64,000 nt of DNA, taken from Metridium senile. Taxonomy: Eukaryota > Cnidaria > Anthozoa > Actiniaria > Metridiidae. The notes under the pieces are model-generated. The model was not told where the DNA came from and ran no database searches. It saw only the letters and a program-made list of their open reading frames with translations. The translations under genes were made by a program, and so were the position numbers. This document shows, in pieces, positions 22,807 to 32,741 of this stretch; position 1 is the stretch's first letter, and every line of letters begins with the position of its first letter. The DNA lies in the NCBI GenBank assembly GCA_949775045.1, contig OX459108.1, positions 6,451,961-6,515,960 on the forward strand, read 5' to 3'.

Positions 22807-23959
22807 TTATGTTTTAAATTTGACAACCTTTTTTCTTATGATAACAATGGGCCACCATACATGTGTACTGTCTTTGTGTCTCGGGGTTTCTTGTATGGGG
22901 GTTAGGCGGATTTCTTGTGTTGTGTCACGTTGGTGGTTTCTTCTTCTATATATAATTATTTTTGCAGCCTCTCGTAAGTCAGAGAGAAATAAGATGTAGA
23001 TAAAAGGACTGAAGAAAGAGTTTAATGTAGGGAGTAGCCTGTCGACCATGAAATGCATTGAGCTCCAGTCAATACAACGAGCTGATCTAGATATAATGAG
23101 GTTCCTTTTAAAAAGTAACTTTTGTAAAGCCTTTAAGAAGTAAAAAACAAATCTTGGAAACCAACAACACACATACAGAAGCAGAGAAGCAAGAACCATG
23201 GTTACAGCTGCCCGTGTGCGTTTTGCTAGCATATTGCGTTTCGTCTTGTTAAGATGTGCTTGGATTGTGCGATGTTTTGACAGTCGTCTTATTGTTAGCA
23301 CACTGAGAGTAAAAATAATGATGACTGTAATTATTCTAACCAGACATGTAACGAATGAAATAACGGAAGTGTACCAGTTTGTTAAAAACGCAGACGTACA
23401 TGTTTTAGTTTTCGTATTGAAAGCTACGAAGTAAAGCTTAAAGGACCACAAAGCCATTGGAATTAACCAGCATACACTGAGTACTGCCATTCGTTGTTTC
23501 AGAGTGTATGGACGTGATCTGTAATGTTTGTCTTGTTACTCTGAATCGTTCAATGCTGATAACCAAAAGAGTCACTAACGATACGGTAAAAGGAACCAAA
23601 ACAAAATACTCTTTCAGTTTGCAAATAATATCTCCCAAAACACCGCCTAGATACAATGATTCAATTTTATACTTTGAAGAAATTTCTTTTAACAAATAGC
23701 TGAATGAAAAAAGGGCATCACTCGCTGCCATGTTGATGATCAAATGATGCAGGTGTTTTCTTATAGTGCATTTAACAGCGACTACGATAGTGAAGATGTT
23801 GGTAACAATTCCCAATCCACCAAAAAGTATAATGGCCGTGAGTTTTACAGTATTCTCTAAGTCACCATGAGGTTTACGGTACTTGCAGTAGCTGGTAGTT
23901 GTAGTGTTCATGTGTAGAATCGTGGTTGTGATGTTCATCTTGTTTGCGTCCATTGCCAA
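22807..23959 (-). pseudogene. Class A G-protein coupled receptor, intronless, one frameshift, tail altered by transposon
   Basis: The ATG at 23959 starts a receptor with all seven membrane segments. Piece one (23959 to about 23520) has TM1 with the GIVTN asparagine, TM2 with the AASDA aspartate, the conserved Cys before TM3 (residue about 113), and ERF in place of DRY at the end of TM3. A single-base shift between 23543 and 23512 moves reading to the second frame, which continues with TM4, TM5, TM6 (CCWFP, matching CWxP) and TM7 (NSFFSPFIY in place of NPxxY), to the TGA/TAA region at 22807. The N-terminus has N-glycosylation sequons (NIT, NTT). The last residues are encoded by the terminal repeat of the adjacent transposon. 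Ligand is unknown. The frameshift could be an assembly error, so the gene may be functional. Confidence 0.8.
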
Positions 23960-24086
23960 TGTTTTCTCGGGTTTTTCTTTCTGGCTACGATTCGCATTGA
24001 AACACCCTTTTTATAATTAAAATTTTTATTGAATTAAATTCATCAAACTGACCTTTAATGTTTCAAGATATCTATACTTAGCTTGG

Positions 24087-24405
24087 AAAATTAAGCCAAT
24101 TTTCCTACTGTGACATATGAAATACTCTCCTTGAAACGAAGCCGCGTTGTCTATACTAGCACAACATGAAAAATGTAATGCTTTGGCACAAACCTCATTT
24201 ATTTGGTTTTATTCTTTAACCAACTGTTGTGTAAAGAGGATATTTTGAATAAAGTTTTAGATGAGAAAATTAAGCCGATGTTCCCACTGTGACATCCTTG
24301 AAACGAAGCGGCGTTCTATAGACTTTACTAGCCCAATATGAACAATTTAACGTTTTGTCAGAAACCTCATTTATTTGGTTTCATTTTTAACCAACTGTTG
24401 TGTAA
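24087..24405. repeat. Two diverged tandem copies of a 140-160-bp unit
   Basis: Copies at about 24087-24236 and 24268-24405 share TTCCYACTGTGACAT, CCTTGAAACGAAGC and CAACTGTTGTGTAA. A third, more diverged relative lies at about 12490-12560. Confidence 0.7.
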
Positions 24406-26160
24406 TGATGACATGTTAAATAACGATTCAGATGCGAGGATTGAGTGTTTGTTGGTGCATATATATTCGCCCTGTCCTACACTGAAATATATATACAAAT
24501 TAGGTAGTGCCTATAGCGGAACTCCCAGTTTAATGTTTCTAGTTTACAACATAAATATGTAAATGTAAATAGTTTCCATGCCAAATCTAAACTGCACATA
24601 TTTAAATAATGTAACTGCAAAAGAAATCTACGAAATCATAGATTAAGTGGAACGGACATTTTTTTAGTTAATAATTTTATGTATCCTTTATAAGCAAAAA
24701 CAGCTTAGGATTTTTCAATTAGATTCAAAAACAAATAATGAACTTATAAAATAATTATTATATATTTGAGATACTACACGCGATGTGATTGGTCGAGCGC
24801 TGGCCTTTTGGATCAACTGAAATTCATTTGCACGAGTGTAGCGTGGCGTGACAGTGTTATAGGTTAATCAGCGCTAGAGAACTCACATGAATGTTAGTAT
24901 GGATATTTTTTAATAATTGTTTTTTAATTTGGGTTGCCAAAGAATTAGACTTTTTGTTTTAGATTAAAAGTACAATCAAAATTGTTGATAACTTTCTAAT
25001 GTTGTAAGATATAACGAAATAACTATTTTGAAAGGCCTGGGATACCTGTGCAATTTTGACGCCTAAGGTGTGATATTTCTCACCTTCGTTTACATTTATG
25101 GTAGAAAAATCTACTTATTAACTGTCAAGAGACCATCTCTGGACTAGATATAAATTTCAAAATTACAGGCAAGGTTGTATAGAAGACATACTTGTGTTTC
25201 TAAGATGGAATATAACGAACTAGACAACAGAAACAACAGCAACAACGTTTAGAAGAAAAAAAAAAGTGAGATCATAAAATGATTTGAATGTTAATAAAAT
25301 AATTAAACTATATTCTATCAGCAATAGGAAGCCAGTGCTTTTCAATAAGGACAGGAGTGATGTGGTGATATTTTCGTTTTTAAAAGGCGACGATACGATC
25401 AGAAGCACTTTGCACAGCTTGAAGCTTGTCATACACGTTATTGATAACATATTAAATTAAATTAATTCATATGTAATTAGAAATGCTATATGCTTAATTA
25501 TGAATTTAATTTGCCTTTCCGGAATTGAGGAAGGGACTGGGAATGAGTGTAGAAATATTAATCTAATTAAGAAACAATCACATGAAAGACCACACTAAAA
25601 ATATTAAGTTTACCAATTTTCAGAATAATTTGGCAAATACTTATAACTGATTTATGGGCTTTAAACACATCGTAATAATAAGACAGAATGTATGTTTTTT
25701 TGGGACGCTGTCCTTAAACCCCATTCATTCTCTCTTATTTTTGCGACTTTGATTTTAGAAGCTTGTCACTCAGGAAGTATTTATCCATATATGCTAAAAC
25801 ACGGTAATATTACTGATGTTGGTATGTTTTGTTTTGAAATGGTGATCATTTTTTAATTAGATTAATATTTTCACTCGGCCCCAGTCCCCTCATGAATTTC
25901 GGCCTATTGTATTTATTTATTTATTTACCAGATAAGTCTTCACTCTTAGTAGAGTATTACAGACTGCGTTAGGATTAAGACATCATATCTTGATCGATCC
26001 ACTGGTAGAAAATTTTGTTCATGGACATGAAAGACAAACAAACAACAACAAAATATTACTTGCTAATAGCAGAGCTTTCATTAATACAAAATATGAACGG
26101 AGAAAGATGAACTTCGAAGAACATAAAGAGAGTTTTGATCGAAGAAGAACATAAACTTGA
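24406..26160. other. Gene-free AT-rich stretch
   Basis: No coding exon or RNA gene was recognised. Short open frames here are low complexity and lack splice or domain support. Confidence 0.5.
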
Positions 26161-26182
26161 ACTATAGTTGAGTTATAGTCAA

Positions 26183-26345
26183 ATATATATATATATATAT
26201 GCGTGTGTATGATTATGATCGTCGCGGAGAAATAAGCAATTTATGCAATTGCAATTATAGAAGCCCGAAAAAAAATTCGGGACTTAACGGGATTTGAACC
26301 CATGACCTTTGCAGTACCGACGATCATAATCATACACACATCATA
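26183..26345. mobile_element. Hairpin-flanked tRNA-derived SINE fragment
   Basis: TGTGTATGATTATGATCGTC (26203-26222) and its complement (26319-26338) flank a segment which on the minus strand contains CATGGGTTCAAATCCCGTT, a TPsiC-arm/box B-like sequence. No box A or full cloverleaf is seen. A short hairpin CCCGAA...TTCGGG lies at about 26265-26282. An (AT)n run precedes the segment. Confidence 0.5.
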
Positions 26346-26404
26346 TATCCGCGGATCAGACCCACATACGTATAAATATATATATTTATTATCCAACTAG
26401 TCAT

Positions 26405-26655
26405 AGACGAGTAAAAATATCGTAGGAGTAGCACTGGATCGAGTAAAAATATCCAGCGATATTTTTACTCGTCTATCTGGCGCTACAGTAAAACAATATT
26501 TCGCATTATAAAAGAACAAAAACCTTTTGATTGGATAATAAATAAGTTATTAAACAGTTTAATGTGTAATATGGCTGGATATTTTACTCGTTAACTTGCA
26601 TTTTGACTCGCCCGGAGGCCATATCCAGCCATATTGCACATCAAACTTTCTAATA
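26405..26655. repeat. Two adjacent palindromes
   Basis: The first (26405-26476) pairs AGACGAGTAAAAATATCG with its complement. The second (26547-26655) pairs TTTAATGTGTAATATGGCTG with its near-complement. Both carry a GAGTAAAA or TTTTACTC motif. They are probably related small MITEs. Confidence 0.65.
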
Positions 26656-26988
26656 AGATATATATATATACATATCCCAGATTAATATTACGAACAAATA
26701 CGCCTACATCATCATGTACAGCTTTTATGACCAGTGCACAAAAACTATTTACATGCAAATATTGATGTTGTAAAGAAAAATTAAACTGGGAGCTCCGCTA
26801 TTAGGTATTGACTAATTTGTATATTATTTTTTTAAATCCATACTTTGATTGACCATAACCACAAAATTATAGAATAGAATGACATCAACAAATTAAAAAT
26901 AGTAAAAGGTTTGAGACAAAAATATTAAATTCTTGAGAGGTTATGAAAATTTCAAAAGTGTGAAAAACACCACAACGAAGCTAGCAAA

Positions 26989-27170
26989 GTAGGAGGGAGG
27001 GGATGACTCCATTGTATTCAAATTAGCTTCTCTGTTTATGGATCACACAATTGTGACGTCACATGGATACGGCAGTGAATCTTGTCAGTTTAGTTCGAGG
27101 GAGCCATTTTGTCACAATTGAGTGATCCCTCAACACGCCTTTTCCCTGGAGACACCCCCTCCCTCCTGTA
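26989..27170. repeat. Inverted repeat, MITE-like
   Basis: Outer arms AGGAGGGAGGGG / CCCCCTCCCTCCT and inner arms GGATCACACAATTGTGAC / GTCACAATTGAGTGATCC form a nested palindrome of about 180 bp. Confidence 0.65.
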
Positions 27171-27485
27171 GCAAAGAAACAGTTCAATGAACACATACAA
27201 ATCTATGTAATTTTGATTCAAAATAGCTTCACTTAAATTGTATTTATATCTATAAAACTTTCCAAAAATACATATTTCTCACTTGCTCTTTCTGATGGTC
27301 GTGCTTATTTTTTAAGATTAGGTTTTTACTTTTGAAAGTCAATTGGCATTCAGTCTATACAAGCTGAGTCAGACTTTTCAGTGAAAATGTTTACGGTGTG
27401 CGCGCTCGTTTTAAGAAAATACATATTTAAACTTTTTATTTATGTTATAAAAGTAATGCTCAATCTCTTAGCAGTACGCTCTCGT

Positions 27486-27690
27486 ACCCTAAAAGGTACG
27501 CATAAATTAACGTGATACTGATTTCAGACCCTAAAAGGTACGACGACATTTAAACATTTTTCAATATGTATAGTCTTAAGTTCGAAAACTGACCCTAAAA
27601 GGTACGCGGGGGTCTTATTTGCAACCCTAAAAGATCCGTCGAGCACCCCTATCCATTTTCTAAGGGAGAACCCCCCCCCCCCCCCCCGGG
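27486..27690. repeat. ACCCTAAAAGGTACG repeats and poly-C tract
   Basis: The 15-mer ACCCTAAAAGGTACG occurs at 27486, 27528 and 27592, with a variant at 27624. Each copy is itself a small palindrome (GTACC...GGTAC). Irregular spacing rules out a simple satellite. A run of about 19 C follows near 27669. I regard this as a mobile-element end. Confidence 0.6.
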
Positions 27691-27699
27691 ATTAAAAAA

Positions 27700-29233
27700 G
27701 ATAGCAGCAAAAAGTGTTAACAATCAGCCAATCAATGATATGTTTATATTCCTATAGAAATATTTATTTCTATATTTTAAAACTTCATGTAGTTCATATA
27801 ATTTGTTGTTGTTGTTTCATTTAGTAACTATTTTTTTCGGATTCACAAGAGACGATTTAAAACCAATCAATACGTATTTATTGTTGTTATTTATGTATAT
27901 TATGACTGACAAGACTTTAATTCTTAAACCTGAGTGTAAAACCTTCCTGAGTGTTCATTATTTTTAAAATAAATAAAACCTGATGAGGTGTGTAAATATA
28001 GTCATGTGCCCGTCGTTCCTTCCTTCCGTTGTTCCACCTATATCATCACTGAGTTCAAAGTCTCAGCCGTTAAACAGTCTTATTAAGGTATTCTTGCAAA
28101 ATGAATGCCAGAAAATGAATGGTTGGCAATAAATGAAGCAATTGGTCTAATGTTTGAGGCGATTTGGGCTGTTGGGTGTTAAGTTTTAAATATGCTGAAT
28201 TCATTTTAATTAAAAGCTGCTTATTTGTTGTTGTCGCGAGCTCGAGTTTTGAAACCGGTCACGTTTTCTGACATATTAATATTTTACATTGTAAAGAAAG
28301 AAATATTACTTTGATATACATATACTCCAGTTCGCTAATTTTAAGTTGAACTTCTAAAAAACAAGGTGAAGCGATTTAAATTTTCAAGGCTGGTTATTGT
28401 GTTTGTTTCCCGTGTTCAGAAATAATTAAAAACTAACCACACCCTATTTCCATTGTTTAATGTAGGTTTTCAAATTCAGGGGAAGACCCGGGACATGTTT
28501 TTAAGTAAGAGTTACATACCGAGAATGGAGGCTATAAGCCATATATATCCCGCGGGCCGCATTTTATTTCACACTTGAGAAGGTTTTCTCACAAAAAAAC
28601 AATGATTTAATCCTATTCTAACAAAGACACATGATTTGAGTTAAGAAATAAAAGAACGGCTTTTCAAATCTCACTCATTAGATGTCTACTGGGAGTCGTA
28701 TTTGATAAAAGAAATGATATGAATAGAAAATGTTATGAACCGGTTCGGTGCATTTTTAAATCAAAAGCTTATTGATAGAACACAATTGAAGGAGGTTATG
28801 CTATCTTAGTTTTCGTTCTTTAATTAAAAGACTAAAATACTCAAACCATTGAAACTAATGAATAAGGTGGAATGCTGTTAATGATTTTTGTCACTAGGAT
28901 ACAACAGTTTTCCCTTGATTGAAGTTTATTGAAAGTTTTCATAAAAAAATAATACTGACACTGATCTAAACCATTTGGCTGAGATCTGACTCGACACTTT
29001 TCAATGAAACAATGTATGATTTTCACTGATCGTATTCAAAAAAATAAAACCAATCGAAAAATATATCAATAATCTGTTCATAATTTAATGTTCATTGTCA
29101 ATGAATTCCCATAAGGAAATATTAAACAATCACTTTTCAATTCTATTCAGAAGAACACTAACGAACTTAATTGAATGTTAATGAACTTGATGACATTAAA
29201 CGAGTTTTTGTTGTTAACTTTCCATCGAATGAC
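27700..29233. other. Gene-free stretch
   Basis: Nothing beyond AT-rich unique sequence was recognised. The 61-codon frame near 28841 has no supporting feature. Confidence 0.5.
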
Positions 29234-29300
29234 TATGTAGTATAATGGCTTAAAGCGCGGTTACACCAATGCAGAGGTTCTCGGTTCGAGTCATGACATT
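29234..29300 (+). repeat. tRNA-like SINE fragment
   Basis: The segment from TAGTATAATGGCTTAAAG to CTCGGTTCGAGTCATGAC resembles a tRNA D-arm to TPsiC-arm stretch, with a box B core GGTTCGAGTC. The acceptor stem does not pair, so it is not a functional tRNA. Confidence 0.45.
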
Positions 29301-29380
29301 GGTACTCAAAGACTTTTTTTCTCCAAAAATCGCTATCTAGTAAAAATTTCTAAGTCTGATGTCGCAATAATAATAAATGC

Positions 29381-29430
29381 AAGGGTTATAACTAGATATA
29401 GACCCGGGTTTATATCTAGATATAACCCTT
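29381..29430. repeat. 50-bp near-perfect palindrome
   Basis: AAGGGTTATAACTAGATATA is mirrored by TATATCTAGATATAACCCTT around a CCCGGG centre, with only two mismatched pairs. Confidence 0.75.
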
Positions 29431-29685
29431 GAATTGGTATAATGAGGAGTTTATATCGGAGATACATCCCTATGAATAACAAAGAAAACCGTGTCAAGTG
29501 TTAAATAATTAAAAAGACCTGCATCAGGTATTTTTGCCAATTTATTCATATACACACATATTTGAGAGTTTTGAAATTTTGAAATTCAATGCACATTTAT
29601 TTGAGATTTTAGACACACACTAGTAGTCTTAAAACTTAAGGAATTGACTATTCCAACCTTTAAATAACGCAAGTCTTGCGAATTG

Positions 29686-29760
29686 ATCCTACCGAGCCTC
29701 GAACCCTCAACCCTTCGCATCTTACAGTCCATTCAATTACCACTATGCTATCCGGTATTT
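29686..29760 (-). repeat. tRNA-derived SINE fragment A, unit 1
   Basis: On the minus strand GGATAGCATAGTGGTAAT (box A-like) is followed about 35 bp later by GAGGGTTCGAGGCTCGGT (box B-like). The acceptor stem is not convincing, so it is a SINE or pseudo-tRNA rather than a working tRNA. Confidence 0.6.
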
Positions 29761-30405
29761 CGTTGACAATGAAGGCATTTTAAGAAGCTTTATCTCAGCA
29801 CAGCTATAATTGTTCGACGTTAATTTGATGCAAATATAAATTAATCGATATAAATTAAATCCGATTATTTGAGTTCCTATTTCCAGAAATTTTGCATTGA
29901 AAAAAAAATAGAGTTTGGTTAGCTTTTCAACAACTTCAAACGCACGGGCTCGGGTTTGCATTGAAATTCAAGACCTCGGCCTCGGCCTCTAAACTTCTTT
30001 ACTTGGAGTGCCAACTCTCTAGAACAGAACGTAGTGATAGCGAATACCTTGGCAAACATTAGGTCAAGAAATATTGCGTTCGGTTTCAGCGGGAACGAGT
30101 TAAAAAACTGAAGAAAACACACCAATTTTTCGCCATTTTCATATCCAATATCGAAGCACATGGTCTTCACGTGATCTTCCCTGTACTCCCTGTCAAATTG
30201 ATGATAACGTCGATCATCGTCAATCATTAAAAAAGAAAATTATTATTATCGAGCTTCGGTAGTTCCTTCAGCTAGAAGTAAAGCTGGTCTCCCAGGAAGC
30301 CGACGGTGCGCTCTTTTCCCCCCTCTTTCCATCAATACTCCGTTTTACGGGTATTCAAAGCTATACTCAAAGCTACACTGATTGGAAAGAAGTCGAAACA
30401 AGTGT

Positions 30406-30480
30406 GAGGCCACTGAGGATCGAACTCGTGACCTCTCGCTCCGAAACCCGCGCACTAACCAACTTAGCTACTCTTGTTCC
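30406..30480 (-). repeat. tRNA-derived SINE fragment B, unit 1
   Basis: On the minus strand GTAGCTAAGTTGGTTAGTGC (box A and D-arm) and CACGAGTTCGATCCTCAGTG (box B and TPsiC arm) have the right spacing. The arrangement closely resembles a tRNA body, but the acceptor ends do not pair. Confidence 0.65.
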
Positions 30481-30837
30481 TAAAAATAACCACAAGGTCT
30501 GGTAGTGAGACCGCAAAGGCCATCAGGGTATTATTGTCCACTTTGTCTAAAATCGCTGGTTTGTTATGACTGATTTGCAATGAAGACCTGAATACCTCTT
30601 TCGTATGTACTATCAACCAAAAGGCGAGGCAGATTTTGCTTGTTAGAGAAAGTTGCAACTGTTCAAAAGGGGCGTTTTTTACGGTCGGTATCGAGCATTG
30701 TAGGAGTCATGCAAAGGATTTATACATGGGCGCTTAGAGATTTAAAATTTGTGTTGCTATGTTCAATCTCGTTCATTGCGCTCTCTCGTCAGATATCGAA
30801 TTGGAAGTTCGAAGATATTATATTTGTTTCATATAAG

Positions 30838-31300
30838 GGCCCGGGCAAACGTTTTCAACATTTTCTTCAACATTCAACGTTCGATTTATTTGAATGGCAA
30901 TGTTGAAGCCGTTTGCCCACCCTTTCAATATTGTTAAAACGTGTTGAATCGAAGTTGAATTGATGTTGAAAGAGTGTAAACGCGTTTAAACTTTGCTTCA
31001 ACATCCATTCAACATTTCTTTTGTTCTGTGAATGTTGAATCGGAGTCGAAGTCGTTTGCCCTGCTCCGTTCAACATTGTTGACTACACCCATGCGCATTT
31101 AGTTGTCTTTCAAATACGTAACACGTTCAACAATGTTGAAAGGTGGCAAACGGTTTCAACATTGAACAAAATCGAACAGATGTTGAAGCAAATATTGAAA
31201 TGGTTTGCCCACCTACGTTCAACATCGTTCAACAACCATTCTACAGCGTTCAAGAAAATCGAACAAATGTTGAAGCAAATGTAGAAGCCGTTTGCCTGCA
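30838..31300. mobile_element. Element dense in TTCAACA/TGTTGAA motifs, unit 1
   Basis: It begins GGGCAAACGTTTTCAACA and ends GTAGAAGCCGTTTGCC, imperfect inverted copies. The interior contains more than a dozen TTCAACAT or ATGTTGAA heptamer-like motifs in both orientations, plus internal copies of the end sequence. It looks like a MITE with subterminal transposase-binding repeats. Confidence 0.65.
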
Positions 31301-31544
31301 GGGTTTTAATACCTATCAACAAAGTCTAAACACCCCTACTAAAATTAACTTTGTATTGAGAAAAATAAACATACAACTCAGGATATATATGGGATTTTGA
31401 TGTGTTTCATTTTTTAGCTTCAATTGTTTGATAATGTGTACGATTCCTTAAATTACTACGAGCTGTTGTCAAATTGTAAATAATATATTACACGCTATCG
31501 AGGCTGAGGTTGTGTACTTGAATCCTGAAAAGGTGTATTTGGTT

Positions 31545-31855
31545 CTATTTCATGGATATAGTGCTTGTGCTCTATTCCACAGTAGCGATTTGATATTATT
31601 CCATGGATATAGTGTTTGTGCTCTATTCCACAGTAGCAATTATATTTTATTCCATGGATATAGTGTTTGTGCTCTATTACACAGTAGCAATTTGATTCTA
31701 TTTCATGGATTTAGTGTATGCGCTCTATTTCACAGTAGTAATTTGATTCTATTTCTTTGATATAGTGTATGCGCTCTATTTCACAGTAGTAATTTGATTC
31801 TATTTCATTGATAAAGTCTATGCGCTCTTTTCCACAGCAGCAGGTTCATTCTTTT
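31545..31855. repeat. 54-bp VNTR upstream of toxin gene 1, about six units
   Basis: The core CACAGTAGYRATTTGATTCT with GGATATAGTGTTTGTGCTCT recurs about every 54 bp; six CACAG motifs are present. It lies about 0.9-1.2 kb upstream of the start codon. Because 54 is divisible by three, it gives a spurious repetitive open frame. Confidence 0.85.
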
Positions 31856-32692
31856 ATGGATGTAGTTTTTGCGCTCTAGTTTGCTGAGTTATAAAAATAT
31901 CTGCATTTAGATCTTTACATTCCGGCGACATATACAAAAAACGAATATTTAATTAAACGAATTGTACTCAACTATGTAATCAAGAGCAGCTATTCATATA
32001 TTACGTAACCATGGATTACACTAGTGATAAACACTCAATACGTCTTATATGATACGACAAACGAAAACAGAGAGAACAATAACAAATAAGAAATGCATTA
32101 ATTGACACGATTGTTTCCTAAAAAACGTATTTTACAACCATTACACCAAGGCACTGTTCTTCCCTGAGGCTCGCTCACACCCACTACCACTACATTCGGC
32201 ATTACCAGTTAGAAATGCATTAGCTACAAGATAGACATTCAAAACATGATTATTTCTTGATTCTATGATTGGTTTAGTTAGGTAATATTATTTTAATTAC
32301 ATGACAGCGGTTCAGCATCTCCATTTTTATCCTCAGAATGAAGCGTGAAGGCGTGTTTGTTTTTTAAACTGTACACGCCCTATTTATGTAAAAAGGTCTA
32401 AAGCATTGAATAGATTCTTATCTAGAACAAGAGAAAGCGAAACCAAAATTAAATAGTTTTAAATGGATAAATATTCGACTTTGATTACGGATTGTTTTCT
32501 ATTGACGAATAACTTTGATTGACAGCAGTTCAGTATGTTTATTCTTATTACGAAAGATTTTTCATCAGAACATAGAAATAGGGCGTGTTTGGTTTTATTT
32601 GTATATTGTAAAACCATGCACTGCATGCATGCACGGATTGCTGAACTGCTGTTTAATTTGAATTCAAACCTTTATCCTATTGTTTGAACCCT

Positions 32693-32700
32693 TATATAAA
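32693..32700 (+). promoter_or_regulatory. TATA box of toxin gene 1
   Basis: TATATAAA 49 bp upstream of the ATG at 32742. Transcription would start near 32725, giving a very short 5' leader. The same octamer and spacing recur in units 2 and 3. An inverted pair CAGCAGTTCAG / CTGAACTGCTG lies upstream (about 32523 and 32641). Confidence 0.7.
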
Positions 32701-32741
32701 GAGTCAGGTTGATATTTCTATGCATTCGACGTCTTGAAAGT

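Larger units (their letters stand above)
20642..22857. mobile_element. Giant palindromic DNA transposon derivative with long inverted arms
   Basis: The left arm (20642 to about 21490) and right arm (about 22028 to 22857) are inverted copies, starting TGGTGGCCCATTGT on the left and ending ACAATGGGCCACCA on the right. Arms contain long A-rich or T-rich simple sequence and then the 5' end of a coding region in both orientations. The direct repeat TACATGTGTA flanks it at 20632-20641 and 22858-22867, a candidate 10-bp target duplication; because of partial symmetry the true length could be 6-10 bp. The centre contains short repeats of GTATCGAAACGACC (about 21935-22015). No complete transposase is present, so the element is non-autonomous. 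Confidence 0.85.

Noticed and set aside
29919..30227. A 102-codon minus-strand frame conserved in all three units (also 44189-44497 and 58426-58734)
   Set aside because: Conservation follows from the recent duplication; there is no recognisable domain, signal or splice context, and it lies beside SINE fragments. It may be kept in mind as a weak candidate.
29686..30480. Functional tRNA genes on the minus strand
   Set aside because: Box A and box B are present but acceptor stems do not pair and the copies vary in the anticodon arm, so tRNA-derived SINE fragments are more likely.
31545..31855. CRISPR-like array or repetitive protein (SSNLILFHGYSVCALF-type frame)
   Set aside because: The genome is eukaryotic, there are no unique spacers of constant length, and the frame is a by-product of a 54-bp VNTR.
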